A DNA stretch of 14,259 nt, taken from positions 1 through 14,259 of the forward strand of contig CAKQMM010000010.1 of assembly GCA_934254755.1 (NCBI GenBank). Direction: 5' to 3'. The translations under genes were made by a program, and so were the position numbers. Positions 1 to 7,490 of this stretch are shown here, piece after piece. Below the pieces are notes generated by a model. That model had not been told where the DNA came from. It saw nothing but the letters and a program-made list of their open reading frames with translations, and did no database searches. Source of the DNA: an uncultured Clostridia bacterium. Lineage in GTDB: Bacteria > Bacillota > Clostridia > Christensenellales > Borkfalkiaceae. The stretch's first letter is position 1; every line of letters starts with the position of its first letter.

Positions 1-69
1 GGCGAGTACGACAGCATGGTCCAACTCAAGAGGATGCTCGATTCGTTCGTCAGGGAGAGGGACCTATGA
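1..69 (+). CDS. C-terminal tail of an upstream gene (partial)
   Basis: Frame 1 is open from the window edge and encodes 22 residues ending in ...DSFVRERDL before a TGA at 67-69. The residues are charged and helix-forming, and the codon use (AGG, GAG, CTC) matches the GC-rich genes further right. Too little is present to name the family. The last codons contain a purine-rich GGGAGAGGG stretch that could act as a ribosome-binding site for an ATG at 66, which overlaps this stop codon as ATGA. Confidence 0.55.
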   Translation, partial: GEYDSMVQLKRMLDSFVRERDL

Positions 70-108
70 CCGGAAACCCTCATAACCCCGGATCATTTAC
101 CGTCGGTA

Positions 109-707
109 GTCCGCGGAGAGCATGCCGGGTTCCCGGCATGTACGGTGTTACAGCGGGAGAGGCAAAGCGCGCCCGCCTCTGCGGACGGCGGACGATATGC
201 TCCTGTCCGCCTTTCCGTACCATTTCGATCCAGAAGTTATTTGATTCGGAATCTCCTATCGAGGAATGTCCGTGGAGATTCCTGGATTCCGGTATGTTGA
301 TTGTCACATCCGGAACGGCACGTCGTGCCATCCTTCGCGGACAGCGGACGGCCTGGATACGTCCGCATCTTCATCCCACCTCTGTTTCTTGTCCGAACCT
401 ATTTGATTCGGAATCCCGTATCGAGGAATGTCCGCGGAGAGCATGCCGGGTTTCCGGCATGTACGATCTCACAGAAGGAGTGGCATGGTGCGCCTTCCTC
501 TGCGGACGGCGGACAACCCATCATCCCTGTCCGCCTTTCCTCATTTCGATCCCGAACCTATTTGATTCGGAATCTCGTACATGGAATCGTCCGCGGAGAT
601 TCCTAGATTCCGGCATATACGTCACCACAGCCGGAACGACAGTTTGTGCTCTCCTTCGCGGATGGCGGACAACCCCTCAGCACTGTCCGCCTCTCTTCAT
701 CTCCATC
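109..707 (+). repeat. Four-unit A-B-A-B tandem repeat array upstream of the recombinase
   Basis: Diverged units begin with GTCCG(C/T)GGAGA at 109, 268, 430 and 589, giving lengths of 159, 162 and 159 bp. The fourth unit is cut short at about 707, just before the recombinase ribosome-binding site. Units 1 and 3 (A type) share a hairpin with arms CATGCCGG/CCGGCATG (121-140 and 442-461). Units 2 and 4 (B type) instead carry two GATTCC motifs there. All four keep a second hairpin, (G)GCGGAC paired with GTCCGC(C), at 187-211, 344-366, 508-535 and 664-691, with loops of 11, 11, 14 and 14 nt. Units 1-3 end in the near-palindrome TTGATTCGGAATC (241, 403, 562). The array could be a structured RNA leader, an array of recombinase binding sites or a relic of an element end. 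The function is not known. It fills the gap between the upstream gene and the recombinase. Confidence 0.85.
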
Positions 708-721
708 GGGGGTGCGTACCG

Positions 722-1717
722 ATGGGCGACGACATCCTCAGACAAGGGAAGTCCGCCGTCATCTACGCGCGCGTGTCCACGAAGGGGCAGGCGGAGTCGG
801 GTGTCTCCATCGACACTCAACTCAAGACGTGCCGTTCGTGGTGCCGGCAGAACGGTGTCGAGATCGTAGGCGAGTTCCATGACGACGGCATATCGGGAAC
901 GACCAACGACCGCGACGATTTCGGACAGCTGATCGGAGCAGTGGTCTCCAAGCAGCCCCACTATCTCGTGGTGTACGATTCATCGCGTCTCACCCGCAAG
1001 GGACCCGACGAGCTCAACCGTCTCAAGGCTGTGCTCGACATGTACCGCTGTGAAGCGATCTATGCCGGATACGGCGGATTGTCGGGAAGTTCCGAAGCGG
1101 CGTTGCACCTCGATACGTACAAGTCGGCTACCGACTCGCTGTTCGTCAAGGAGCAGACCCGCAAGACCCGCGATTCCGTTGACAAGAACATCGCCGAGGG
1201 AAGACACGTCTCCCGTTCGGTGGGATTCGCCTTCTCCGACGACATCCCTCTGATGCCCGACGGCAGGATACTCAGGGAACCGAGGGAGAGGGAGAAGCGC
1301 GATCCCGAGGGAAGGATCGTGAAGACGGCCACACCGGCAACCGTCGTCAAGTCAGTCTCGGATTTCTTCGCATTGGTCGATAGGGGAGCATCCGTCGAGG
1401 TCATCGCCGAGATGTGGGGCATCGAGCGTCACACCCTTTCGAACGCCGTCCGCGGAAAGACCTTCTGCCGGAGGGAGAGCTGCGATCTCCCCGATCGGTC
1501 GGAGGAGTACCGCATCCGTCTCAAGAGGGCGAAGGACAACGGGTCCGAGGACACGGTGTTACTCGAACAGTACAGGTGTGTTATCCGTCGTCGCAAGGCG
1601 AAGGAGAAGGCCCAATGCCGTGCGAAAAGGGTGGAGAATAGGGTCGATGGAAACAAGGGTTCGAACATCGGCGAAAATCAACCGGACGGGGATGGAAAGA
1701 AGGGGGTGTCGCCTTGA
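722..1717 (+). CDS. Serine recombinase (resolvase/invertase catalytic domain plus short recombinase region)
   Basis: This 331-aa protein is a serine site-specific recombinase, which cuts and rejoins DNA through a covalent 5'-phosphoserine link. Residues 11-20 read SAVIYARVST, giving the catalytic Ser19 and Arg17. A second conserved block, VVYDSSRLTR (residues 83-92), supplies the family's active-site arginines. A helical KEQTRKTRDSVDKNIAEG segment (143-160) resembles the start of the recombinase domain of large serine recombinases. The rest is shorter than in typical large serine integrases (450 aa or more). I see no clear zinc ribbon, and the C-terminus is a basic, low-complexity tail. The start at 722 is chosen because GGGGGTG lies at 708-714, 7 nt upstream. 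It follows the tandem repeat array directly, so the repeats may be its target or leader. It could serve an integrated element or a transposon. Confidence 0.9.
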   Translation: MGDDILRQGKSAVIYARVSTKGQAESGVSIDTQLKTCRSWCRQNGVEIVGEFHDDGISGTTNDRDDFGQLIGAVVSKQPHYLVVYDSSRLTRKGPDELNRLKAVLDMYRCEAIYAGYGGLSGSSEAALHLDTYKSATDSLFVKEQTRKTRDSVDKNIAEGRHVSRSVGFAFSDDIPLMPDGRILREPREREKRDPEGRIVKTATPATVVKSVSDFFALVDRGASVEVIAEMWGIERHTLSNAVRGKTFCRRESCDLPDRSEEYRIRLKRAKDNGSEDTVLLEQYRCVIRRRKAKEKAQCRAKRVENRVDGNKGSNIGENQPDGDGKKGVSP

Positions 1718-1787
1718 GTGGAGGATACGGTTCCCTTCCTTCCATTCGGTTCGGACTATTTTCCATTCTTCTTATGGGGACGGTATC

Positions 1788-2186
1788 GTGAGATCTCCGT
1801 CGGTGTCGATGGTCCGGGTTCCGGAGATCCCCGGCGAATCGATAGAGAGGCTGGTGTCTTACGGGAAGGTCGTGGTCGAGTCTCCGACTCAGATCGTCGG
1901 AAGGGGTCGCTGCTTCCGTGTCGGTGATGGTATCGTGAGATGCGTCTCGGTCCGTCCGAGGTTGGAGGACGGGAGGATGGTCTTCCGTCACGAGTTCAGG
2001 ATGCTGTCCGATCCCGATGTGAAGGAATTGTTCGGGGACGGCGTTCCGGAGGATGTCCTTTCGAGGAGGGAGGAGGCGAAGGAGGTCCGTAGGCTTGCGA
2101 GGATGGTCGGGAGGTTCGAGGGATTGAAGGAACTCGTGCCGGTGATGATCGGGTATGCCGATTCTCTGGACGGGGGGAGGAGATGA
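1788..2186 (+). CDS. Hypothetical protein, 132 aa, downstream of the recombinase
   Basis: I do not recognise this protein. The frame is open further upstream, but most of the extension overlaps the recombinase. The GTG at 1788 is preferred because GGGGA lies at 1776-1780, about 7 nt upstream. An ATG at 1809 is the alternative. The protein looks soluble: a beta-rich first half with short glycine-containing turns (FRVGDGIVRCVSVRPR), then a charged helix rich in R/E (REEAKEVRRLARMVGRFEG). No signal peptide or membrane segment is seen. Its stop overlaps the next start as ATGA, which suggests translational coupling and a two-gene unit. AGG-rich codon use matches the neighbouring GC-rich genes. Confidence 0.7.
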   Translation: MRSPSVSMVRVPEIPGESIERLVSYGKVVVESPTQIVGRGRCFRVGDGIVRCVSVRPRLEDGRMVFRHEFRMLSDPDVKELFGDGVPEDVLSRREEAKEVRRLARMVGRFEGLKELVPVMIGYADSLDGGRR

Positions 2187-2428
2187 AGATGATCTTCCCG
2201 TCGAAGAGGGTGGAGGCTCCGATGCTGTCGGAGGAGCAGATCCGGAAGTTGATGGACGGACGGTACGTGGAAGGAGCGTTCGGGTTGGATGAAGGGGATT
2301 CGTTCACCGTAAGGCATGGAGGGGAGAGGTTCGAGGCGTTCTGTTATCGGATGATTGATCCCGGGAGGTGCAGGATCAGGAGGAAGGGGCGAGGCAGGGG
2401 GCATCAACATACTATGAAACACTTTTGA
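2183..2428 (+). CDS. Small hypothetical protein, 81 aa, probably with an altered C-terminus
   Basis: The ATG at 2183 overlaps the previous stop as ATGA and is preceded by a strong GGGGGGAGGAG purine run. The protein begins MKMIFPSKRVEAP and continues with a helix (LSEEQIRKLMDG) and a beta-rich part containing GLDEGDSFTVRHGG and RFEAFCYRM. This loosely recalls small PUA/ASCH-like beta-barrels, but I cannot claim homology. After RRKGRGRG the codons become abruptly AT-rich (HQHTMKHF, then stop). The native C-terminus may therefore have been replaced where the AT-rich segment joins near position 2400. Confidence 0.65.
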   Translation: MKMIFPSKRVEAPMLSEEQIRKLMDGRYVEGAFGLDEGDSFTVRHGGERFEAFCYRMIDPGRCRIRRKGRGRGHQHTMKHF

Positions 2429-2439
2429 ACCTAAATCAG

Positions 2440-2449
2440 TCATATATGA
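2440..2449. promoter_or_regulatory. Palindromic TATA-like element upstream of the YwgA-like gene
   Basis: TCATATATGA is a perfect 10-bp palindrome in the AT-rich gap before the gene at 2532. It contains a TATA-like core, so it could be an archaeal TATA box, an operator, or both. It lies about 90 bp upstream of the assigned start, which would leave a long leader. The assignment is tentative. Confidence 0.35.
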
Positions 2450-2531
2450 TTAGAGATGTGGGATAAGGCTGAATGAAGTGGATGCTAACAAGGTGATTTG
2501 AACGATTGATGATTTAGATGATTACTCAGAC

Positions 2532-3095
2532 GTGTTTTTGATTACTGCAATGCTTATCGGTACATCTAAAAACTACACGATGGAACATGCCGTTCGCATT
2601 CAGAAGATGGCGTTTCTGGTGGATAAGATTATGGCTCAGCCGGAATTAGATTGGGAGTTTGACTTTGGACCAGATAAATTCGGTCCAATGTCTGAAAATG
2701 TAGAGAGTTCAGTGGATGCGCTCGTCGAATGGGGTTATGCTATTTCTGCAGGGAAAGATCGGAAAGGTGCAAAGCTAACAGAAGATGGAATGGATCTTGT
2801 CAGGACTGCTGCAGGGAAATATCCGGGTGTTTATAATCTTTGCAACTATCTAAATTCGAGAATGTCTATTCTTAACAATAGGGAATTGATTAAAGTAGTA
2901 TATCGTTTGTATCCAGAGGACACTGTGAATTCATTGATTCGTGACGAAATGGTCAGTACTAGTAAAGTTGATTCATTCTCAATAGATTTATCTCATTCAG
3001 GAGCCTTTGAGGTCAGATCCGAAAATGGAATAACATTCTCCGTTACAGTAAAAGATGGAGTAGTGAGGATAGATCTTGGTGAGGCATATGTTTGA
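2532..3095 (+). CDS. YwgA/DUF4065-like winged-helix protein
   Basis: This 187-aa protein resembles the YwgA/DUF4065 (SocA/PanA-like) group in its first 90 residues. A helix, RIQKMAFLVDKIM (22-34), matches the family's KLQKLxYLxD pattern. It is followed by FDFGPDKFGPMSENVESSVDAL (43-64), like the family's YxxGPYSxxL block, and then KLTEDGMDLV (81-90), the LTxxG turn of a winged helix. The remainder is unassigned. Family members include antitoxin-like and regulatory proteins, so a role in a two-gene toxin-antitoxin or regulatory pair is inferred. The start is uncertain. GTG 2532 is the first standard start after an in-frame stop, but it has no ribosome-binding site. ATG 2550 is also possible. 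The frame stays open back to an ATT at 2505 that has GGTGAT 7 nt upstream. Its end overlaps the next gene by 8 nt. Confidence 0.7.
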   Translation: MFLITAMLIGTSKNYTMEHAVRIQKMAFLVDKIMAQPELDWEFDFGPDKFGPMSENVESSVDALVEWGYAISAGKDRKGAKLTEDGMDLVRTAAGKYPGVYNLCNYLNSRMSILNNRELIKVVYRLYPEDTVNSLIRDEMVSTSKVDSFSIDLSHSGAFEVRSENGITFSVTVKDGVVRIDLGEAYV

Positions 3096-3300
3096 TTTTG
3101 CGCCGTCATTGGAAAGCCCGATTAAATTTGAAAAGAAATCTATAATTGTGGATTCTAATCAGTTCACTGTCTGTACTACTAAGATAAATGAAATCAATAG
3201 TAGGAAGAAGACGCGGCTCGTGTATGCTCATCATGATGGCAAGATGTTGCACTTGACAATCGTAGATCCTATCTCGGGCGAGGTTATTCTCAAGAGTTAA
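3088..3300 (+). CDS. Small protein (70 aa) coupled to the YwgA-like gene
   Basis: I do not recognise this protein. ATG 3088 lies inside the end of the upstream gene (8-nt overlap) with GGTGAGG just before it. A TTG at 3076 would add four residues and is less likely. The sequence begins MFDFAPSLESPIKFE and looks like a small beta-rich fold with alternating hydrophobic strands (SIIVDS, FTVCTT, RLVYAHHDG, LHLTIVDP, EVILKS). It has no cysteine cluster or membrane segment. Tight coupling to a possible antitoxin-like protein makes a toxin or partner subunit conceivable, but nothing in the sequence proves it. The last 11 bp overlap the 3' end of the converging minus-strand gene. Confidence 0.65.
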   Translation: MFDFAPSLESPIKFEKKSIIVDSNQFTVCTTKINEINSRKKTRLVYAHHDGKMLHLTIVDPISGEVILKS

Positions 3301-4432
3301 CATCCTTTGAAACCTTTTTCAGATATCTCACCGTTTGATCCGGCGTCTTCTTATTTGACAACAATCCTTCGAGCTCGTTGTGAGTGATAGCTTTATCTAC
3401 ATTATGAACATCAACAACCCTTTCATGATGATTGAATGCAAATACCGAGTTGCGGAGATCGTTAGCATTCAAGCTTCTGTAATCGCATTTATAATTATCT
3501 GTGATGAAATCTGAGTACCGTGATGTAATCATTCCAGACGATATGCTGTAGAATCTATAGTCGTCTGTATTGAATACTCTTTGTCCGTCGTATGGGCTGG
3601 ATTCCTTCATCTTAGTGATAACATTGAGCGGTAGACGTTCGTATTTTCTCTTTGGTCCTACGGCGTTTATACATATTGCAGGGGCGATCTGTCCTTCAAC
3701 AAAATCCTTATTGGAACCGTTTTTTGGACTAGGGCGTGAGTCAAAAGCGTATATGAAGCTACCTTCTGAATGCTCTTTTTCAATCGAGCGGATCTGCCTT
3801 AGCATGGTTCTTAGCTGCATTCCTTCGACTTCGCTCATGACCTTATTGCCACAGAAGTCTTTGACGAAAACCTGGTTGGACGTGTCCATTACACCCATGA
3901 TGCGAAGAATGTCTTTCTTACTAGCTTGTTCAGGCAGTGAACATGCGATATTGCATCCAGATCCTAAGCAATCCATCAATACTGATGTCATATGAATGTA
4001 GCGGTCTGCGTCGAAGGCCCCCTTTGCTGTCCTAATGAATGGTGGAACTATGATGTCGTTACCTTGTACAAGAAGAAGATCGGCCAGAGTCTCTATATCA
4101 CCATCGGTGAGATATCCTCCAGTTTCATCCACTTGGAATACGATCATATTGATGTTGTTATTGGATTTTATACGGGGGAATTTATCCTTGATATAGTTCT
4201 TATAACTCTCATTGTTGGATGCGAGTTCATCTAGTTTCTGGTGGTCGATGCTAATGGAATATTCACAAATTGCGGTGCTTTCGGACTTATTGAACATCAC
4301 ACGTTCGAATTTTGAACTATTGCTCCGTCTAGCGATTTGGAAACCTTCAACAGATTTGTTGTTGATATTCAGGCTCACATTTCTTCCGAGGTAACTATCC
4401 TCTACATCAACCAGTTTTATTCTAATAGACAT
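3290..4432 (-). CDS. Uncharacterised 380-aa protein, last gene of the type I R-M operon
   Basis: I do not recognise this family. ATG 4432 is chosen as the start, 22 nt after the hsdR stop, with AGGG upstream. A TTG at 4462 would overlap hsdR. The middle of the protein shows repeated strand-helix alternation: NMIVFQVDE, a DIETLADLLL helix, NDIIVPPFI, a long helix, CNIACSLPE, a KKDILRIMG helix, QVFVKDF, another helix, SFIYAFDSR. This would suit a TIM-barrel or Rossmann-type fold. The C-terminal third is rich in polar residues and includes NSVFAFNHHERVVDVHNVDKA. No Walker, nuclease or methylase motif is visible. It is strongly AT-rich compared with hsdR. Same-strand linkage to hsdR suggests co-transcription and possibly a defence-related role. 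Its 3' end overlaps the converging plus-strand gene by 11 bp. Confidence 0.75.
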   Translation of the reverse strand: MSIRIKLVDVEDSYLGRNVSLNINNKSVEGFQIARRSNSSKFERVMFNKSESTAICEYSISIDHQKLDELASNNESYKNYIKDKFPRIKSNNNINMIVFQVDETGGYLTDGDIETLADLLLVQGNDIIVPPFIRTAKGAFDADRYIHMTSVLMDCLGSGCNIACSLPEQASKKDILRIMGVMDTSNQVFVKDFCGNKVMSEVEGMQLRTMLRQIRSIEKEHSEGSFIYAFDSRPSPKNGSNKDFVEGQIAPAICINAVGPKRKYERLPLNVITKMKESSPYDGQRVFNTDDYRFYSISSGMITSRYSDFITDNYKCDYRSLNANDLRNSVFAFNHHERVVDVHNVDKAITHNELEGLLSNKKTPDQTVRYLKKVSKDVNS

Positions 4433-4454
4433 TTGTTCAACCCTATTTCGCCAA

Positions 4455-7400
4455 TTAAGCAATCAATCCGAAGTATTTCTCAAAGAACGTCTTTAGTTTA
4501 TCGATGATCGAGTCTTTTTGTTCTCTTCTATTGGCACCTTTACTTCCGAAACGGGAGATCGGCGGCATGATCGAGTCGACTTCTGTTCCTGTCGTCTTCA
4601 ATATACCGTCCCTGAAGGAATTCTGGATGAAAGTGCGCGTCTCTTCGGGTTTTAGCTTATTCTCCGCAATCATCGATTCCAGTTCGTTCTTCATTTCTTG
4701 GTCAACGAAGGTCGCCCATTCTTGGACGACGTCCGTTCCCGGATCCACCTTGTTGATGAAAGTCATGATCAGCTCCTTCTTGCTACGGAGTTCAAGACTG
4801 GAGTTGATGGCTCTCTCGACATTGACAAGGATTTCTTTGTCGCGGCAGTTGTCCTTGTGGTACTTCACGATGAGCTCCAGGATGTAGTCGATGTTTACTT
4901 CCACCTGCTTTACGAGCTCTATCTCGAATACGATGTCGTCTTTTATATCTGCACGTTCTGTTCCTTTACGTTTCTCCTGGATCTTACGATACAGATCGAT
5001 GTAAATTCCCTGATAGTCCTGAAGATCGCGTTCCGTGATAGGATCATCATTGGAGAACTGGTCGAATGAGGTCAGGATATTTCTCTGACGCAGTATGGAG
5101 CCGAACAATTTGATGAAAGCGAGTTCGGTCTGTTCTCCGATGATCGTACCGGTCAGTGGATATTCTGAATAAAGGACGTTCAGGTTATCCAGGTATCCGG
5201 AGATGTGTCTGCCATCTTCATCATAACCGTTCAGATAGTCCTCATACGGGCGGAGGAGTATCGTTCCTGAGGCATTCTCGTCGCCGAACAAAGCTATCGC
5301 ATCATCGGTGGCCTTCCTGAGGTTCCTGAAGCATACGATGTTCCCGAAGGTCTTCACCGAATCCAGGATCCTGTTGGTCCTTGAGAATGCCTGTATCAAT
5401 CCGTGTTGTTTCAGGTTCTTATCCACCCATAAGGTATTGAGCGTGGTGGCATCGAATCCTGTGAGGAACATGTCTACTACGATAAGGAGGTCCAGATCAC
5501 GGTTCTTCATCCTCATCGAGATGTCCTTGTAATAGTTCTGGAATTTGTTGGCGGATGTGTCAAATGCTGTATGGAACTGTTCATTGTAATCCTTGATGGC
5601 CTTTTCGAGAAAATCCCTCTGAGCCATGTCTAGGCCGTCAACCTTAAGTTCTCCTTCATAGACGATTCCATCATCGTTATCGGAATTGGGCGAGAAGGTG
5701 TAGATCGTGGCTATCTTCAGCTTCTTTCCGGAGGATTCCATCTGTTTCTTGAATTCGTTGTAGTATTGTATCGCATTCTTGATGGAATTGACTGCGAAGA
5801 TAGAATTGAATCCGGCAACTCTTCTGCCTTTGTAATCATATGTACGCGATCTGAAGGTTTTTCTGTCGAAGTTCTCTAGGATATATGACACTACTTTGGA
5901 GATCCTCTCTGGAGACGACATGATATTCTCTGTCTCGATGGCGGGAACTTTTGTGTCCTGTATCTCATCGGCGGGTTTGATTGTGCTGATATAATCTATG
6001 TGGAACGGGAGCACATTCTCGTCGTTGATTGCATTGACGATGGTGTACGAGTGAAGTCTCTCGCCGAACACATCCTCTGTGGTCCTGAGAGTGGGGTCCC
6101 TTCCGTTCGACGCGTTGCTAGCGAAGATCGGTGTTCCTGTGAATCCGAAGATGTGGTAGTTGGAGAATGTCTTGACGATGCCCTTGTGCATCTCCCCGAA
6201 TTGGGAACGGTGGCATTCGTCGAAGATGATGACGATATGCTCCTTGTAGGCATCTAGATTCTTGTAGCGATTCACCAGGACCCTGAGTTTCTGAATAGTG
6301 GTGATGATGATCCTGCAGTTTCTGTCGGAGAGCTGTCTCATCAGGATAGTAGTATCGTTGTTCCCGTTGGCCGCACCTTTCTCGAATCTATCGTATTCTA
6401 CCATGGTTTGATAGTCAAGATCGCTACGATCTACAACGAAGAGGACCTTGTCAATGAATGGCAATTTGGAAGCCAATTGAGCGGTCTTGAACGAGGTGAG
6501 CGTCTTCCCGCTTCCTGTGGTATGCCAGATGTACCCGCCGCCATCCTTGGTACCCATCAATTTGTAGTTGGTGGATACTTCGATACGGTTGATGATTCTC
6601 TCTGTGGCCGCAATCTGATATGGGCGCATGACGAGGAGCAGATTCTCGGATGTGAAGACGCAGTAGCGAGTGATGATGTTCAGGAGCGTGTGCTTTGCGA
6701 AGAATGTCCTGGTGAAATCGACCAGATCAGGGATTACTTTGTTCCTACTATCAGCCCAGTATGATGTATACATGAAGCTGTTGCTCGTCTTCTTGCTTCT
6801 GGCAGCACCTGAGGCGGTCATCTCCTGAATGTGGCTGTTGCGGGTGGTGTTGGAGTAGTATTTGGTCCTTGTTCCGTTGGATATGACGAATATCTGAATA
6901 TATTCGAAAAGTCCACTTCCGGCCCAGAAACTCTGCCTTTGATAGCGGTTAATCTGGTTGAATGCTTCTCTGAGGTCCACTCCCCGTCTCTTCAGTTCCA
7001 CATGAACCATCGGCAATCCGTTCACCAGAATTGTTACATCATAGCGGTTGTCGTAGTCTCCGTCTGAGGTGACATACTGGTTGATGACCTGGAGACGGTT
7101 GTTATGGATGTTCTTCTTATCAATGAGGGTTATATTCTTGGTCGAACCGTCGTCTCTTTTCAAGATCTGTACGTTGTCATTCTGGATCCTGTTGCTCTTC
7201 TCGACGATGCTGTCGTTCTTCGAGGCGATGGCCGTGTCGAAGAATGTGTTCCATTCCTGATTCGAGAACGTGATGCCGTTGAGGATTTCGAGTTGCCTTT
7301 TCAGATTCTGTATGAGTTCCTCTTCGGATTTGACGGCGATGTATTCATACCCCTGTTCAGACAGCATCCTTACGAATTCCTTTTCCAAGGCCGCCTCTGT

Positions 7401-7490
7401 CTGGTATGAGTCGGATTTCCTCGGAAGAGGTTCATATTCCGATACGACGGTGCATTGGTCATCGGATGCTATGATGTTGAAGGTGCTCAT
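4455..7490 (-). CDS. hsdR: Type I restriction enzyme R subunit (HsdR), EcoR124-like
   Basis: This 1011-aa motor and nuclease subunit of a type I restriction complex would translocate and cleave unmethylated DNA. The nuclease domain shows D151 (RYDVTILV) and E165/K167 (HVELK), the PD-(D/E)XK triad at the same numbering as I recall for EcoR124 HsdR, followed by a QINRYQRQS segment. The helicase domain has Walker A HTTGSGKT (323-330), the DECH box (424-427) and TGTP (451-454). Further helicase motifs include FLTGFDATTLNTLWVDK and QAFSRTNR. The length is close to the type IC family's roughly 1040 aa. ATG 7490 is chosen because it overlaps the upstream stop as ATGA and starts just before the conserved region. 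The open frame continues another 56 codons upstream, but that part is the antisense of the neighbouring gene's frame. It works with HsdM and the HsdS halves encoded upstream. Confidence 0.97.
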   Translation of the reverse strand: MSTFNIIASDDQCTVVSEYEPLPRKSDSYQTEAALEKEFVRMLSEQGYEYIAVKSEEELIQNLKRQLEILNGITFSNQEWNTFFDTAIASKNDSIVEKSNRIQNDNVQILKRDDGSTKNITLIDKKNIHNNRLQVINQYVTSDGDYDNRYDVTILVNGLPMVHVELKRRGVDLREAFNQINRYQRQSFWAGSGLFEYIQIFVISNGTRTKYYSNTTRNSHIQEMTASGAARSKKTSNSFMYTSYWADSRNKVIPDLVDFTRTFFAKHTLLNIITRYCVFTSENLLLVMRPYQIAATERIINRIEVSTNYKLMGTKDGGGYIWHTTGSGKTLTSFKTAQLASKLPFIDKVLFVVDRSDLDYQTMVEYDRFEKGAANGNNDTTILMRQLSDRNCRIIITTIQKLRVLVNRYKNLDAYKEHIVIIFDECHRSQFGEMHKGIVKTFSNYHIFGFTGTPIFASNASNGRDPTLRTTEDVFGERLHSYTIVNAINDENVLPFHIDYISTIKPADEIQDTKVPAIETENIMSSPERISKVVSYILENFDRKTFRSRTYDYKGRRVAGFNSIFAVNSIKNAIQYYNEFKKQMESSGKKLKIATIYTFSPNSDNDDGIVYEGELKVDGLDMAQRDFLEKAIKDYNEQFHTAFDTSANKFQNYYKDISMRMKNRDLDLLIVVDMFLTGFDATTLNTLWVDKNLKQHGLIQAFSRTNRILDSVKTFGNIVCFRNLRKATDDAIALFGDENASGTILLRPYEDYLNGYDEDGRHISGYLDNLNVLYSEYPLTGTIIGEQTELAFIKLFGSILRQRNILTSFDQFSNDDPITERDLQDYQGIYIDLYRKIQEKRKGTERADIKDDIVFEIELVKQVEVNIDYILELIVKYHKDNCRDKEILVNVERAINSSLELRSKKELIMTFINKVDPGTDVVQEWATFVDQEMKNELESMIAENKLKPEETRTFIQNSFRDGILKTTGTEVDSIMPPISRFGSKGANRREQKDSIIDKLKTFFEKYFGLIA

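Noticed and set aside
109..707. CRISPR array
   Set aside because: Units are ~160 bp, diverged along their whole length and lack short identical repeats separated by unique spacers. No cas genes are present.
4433..4462. TTG start at 4462 for the 380-aa gene
   Set aside because: It would overlap hsdR and lacks a ribosome-binding site. ATG 4432 has AGGG upstream.
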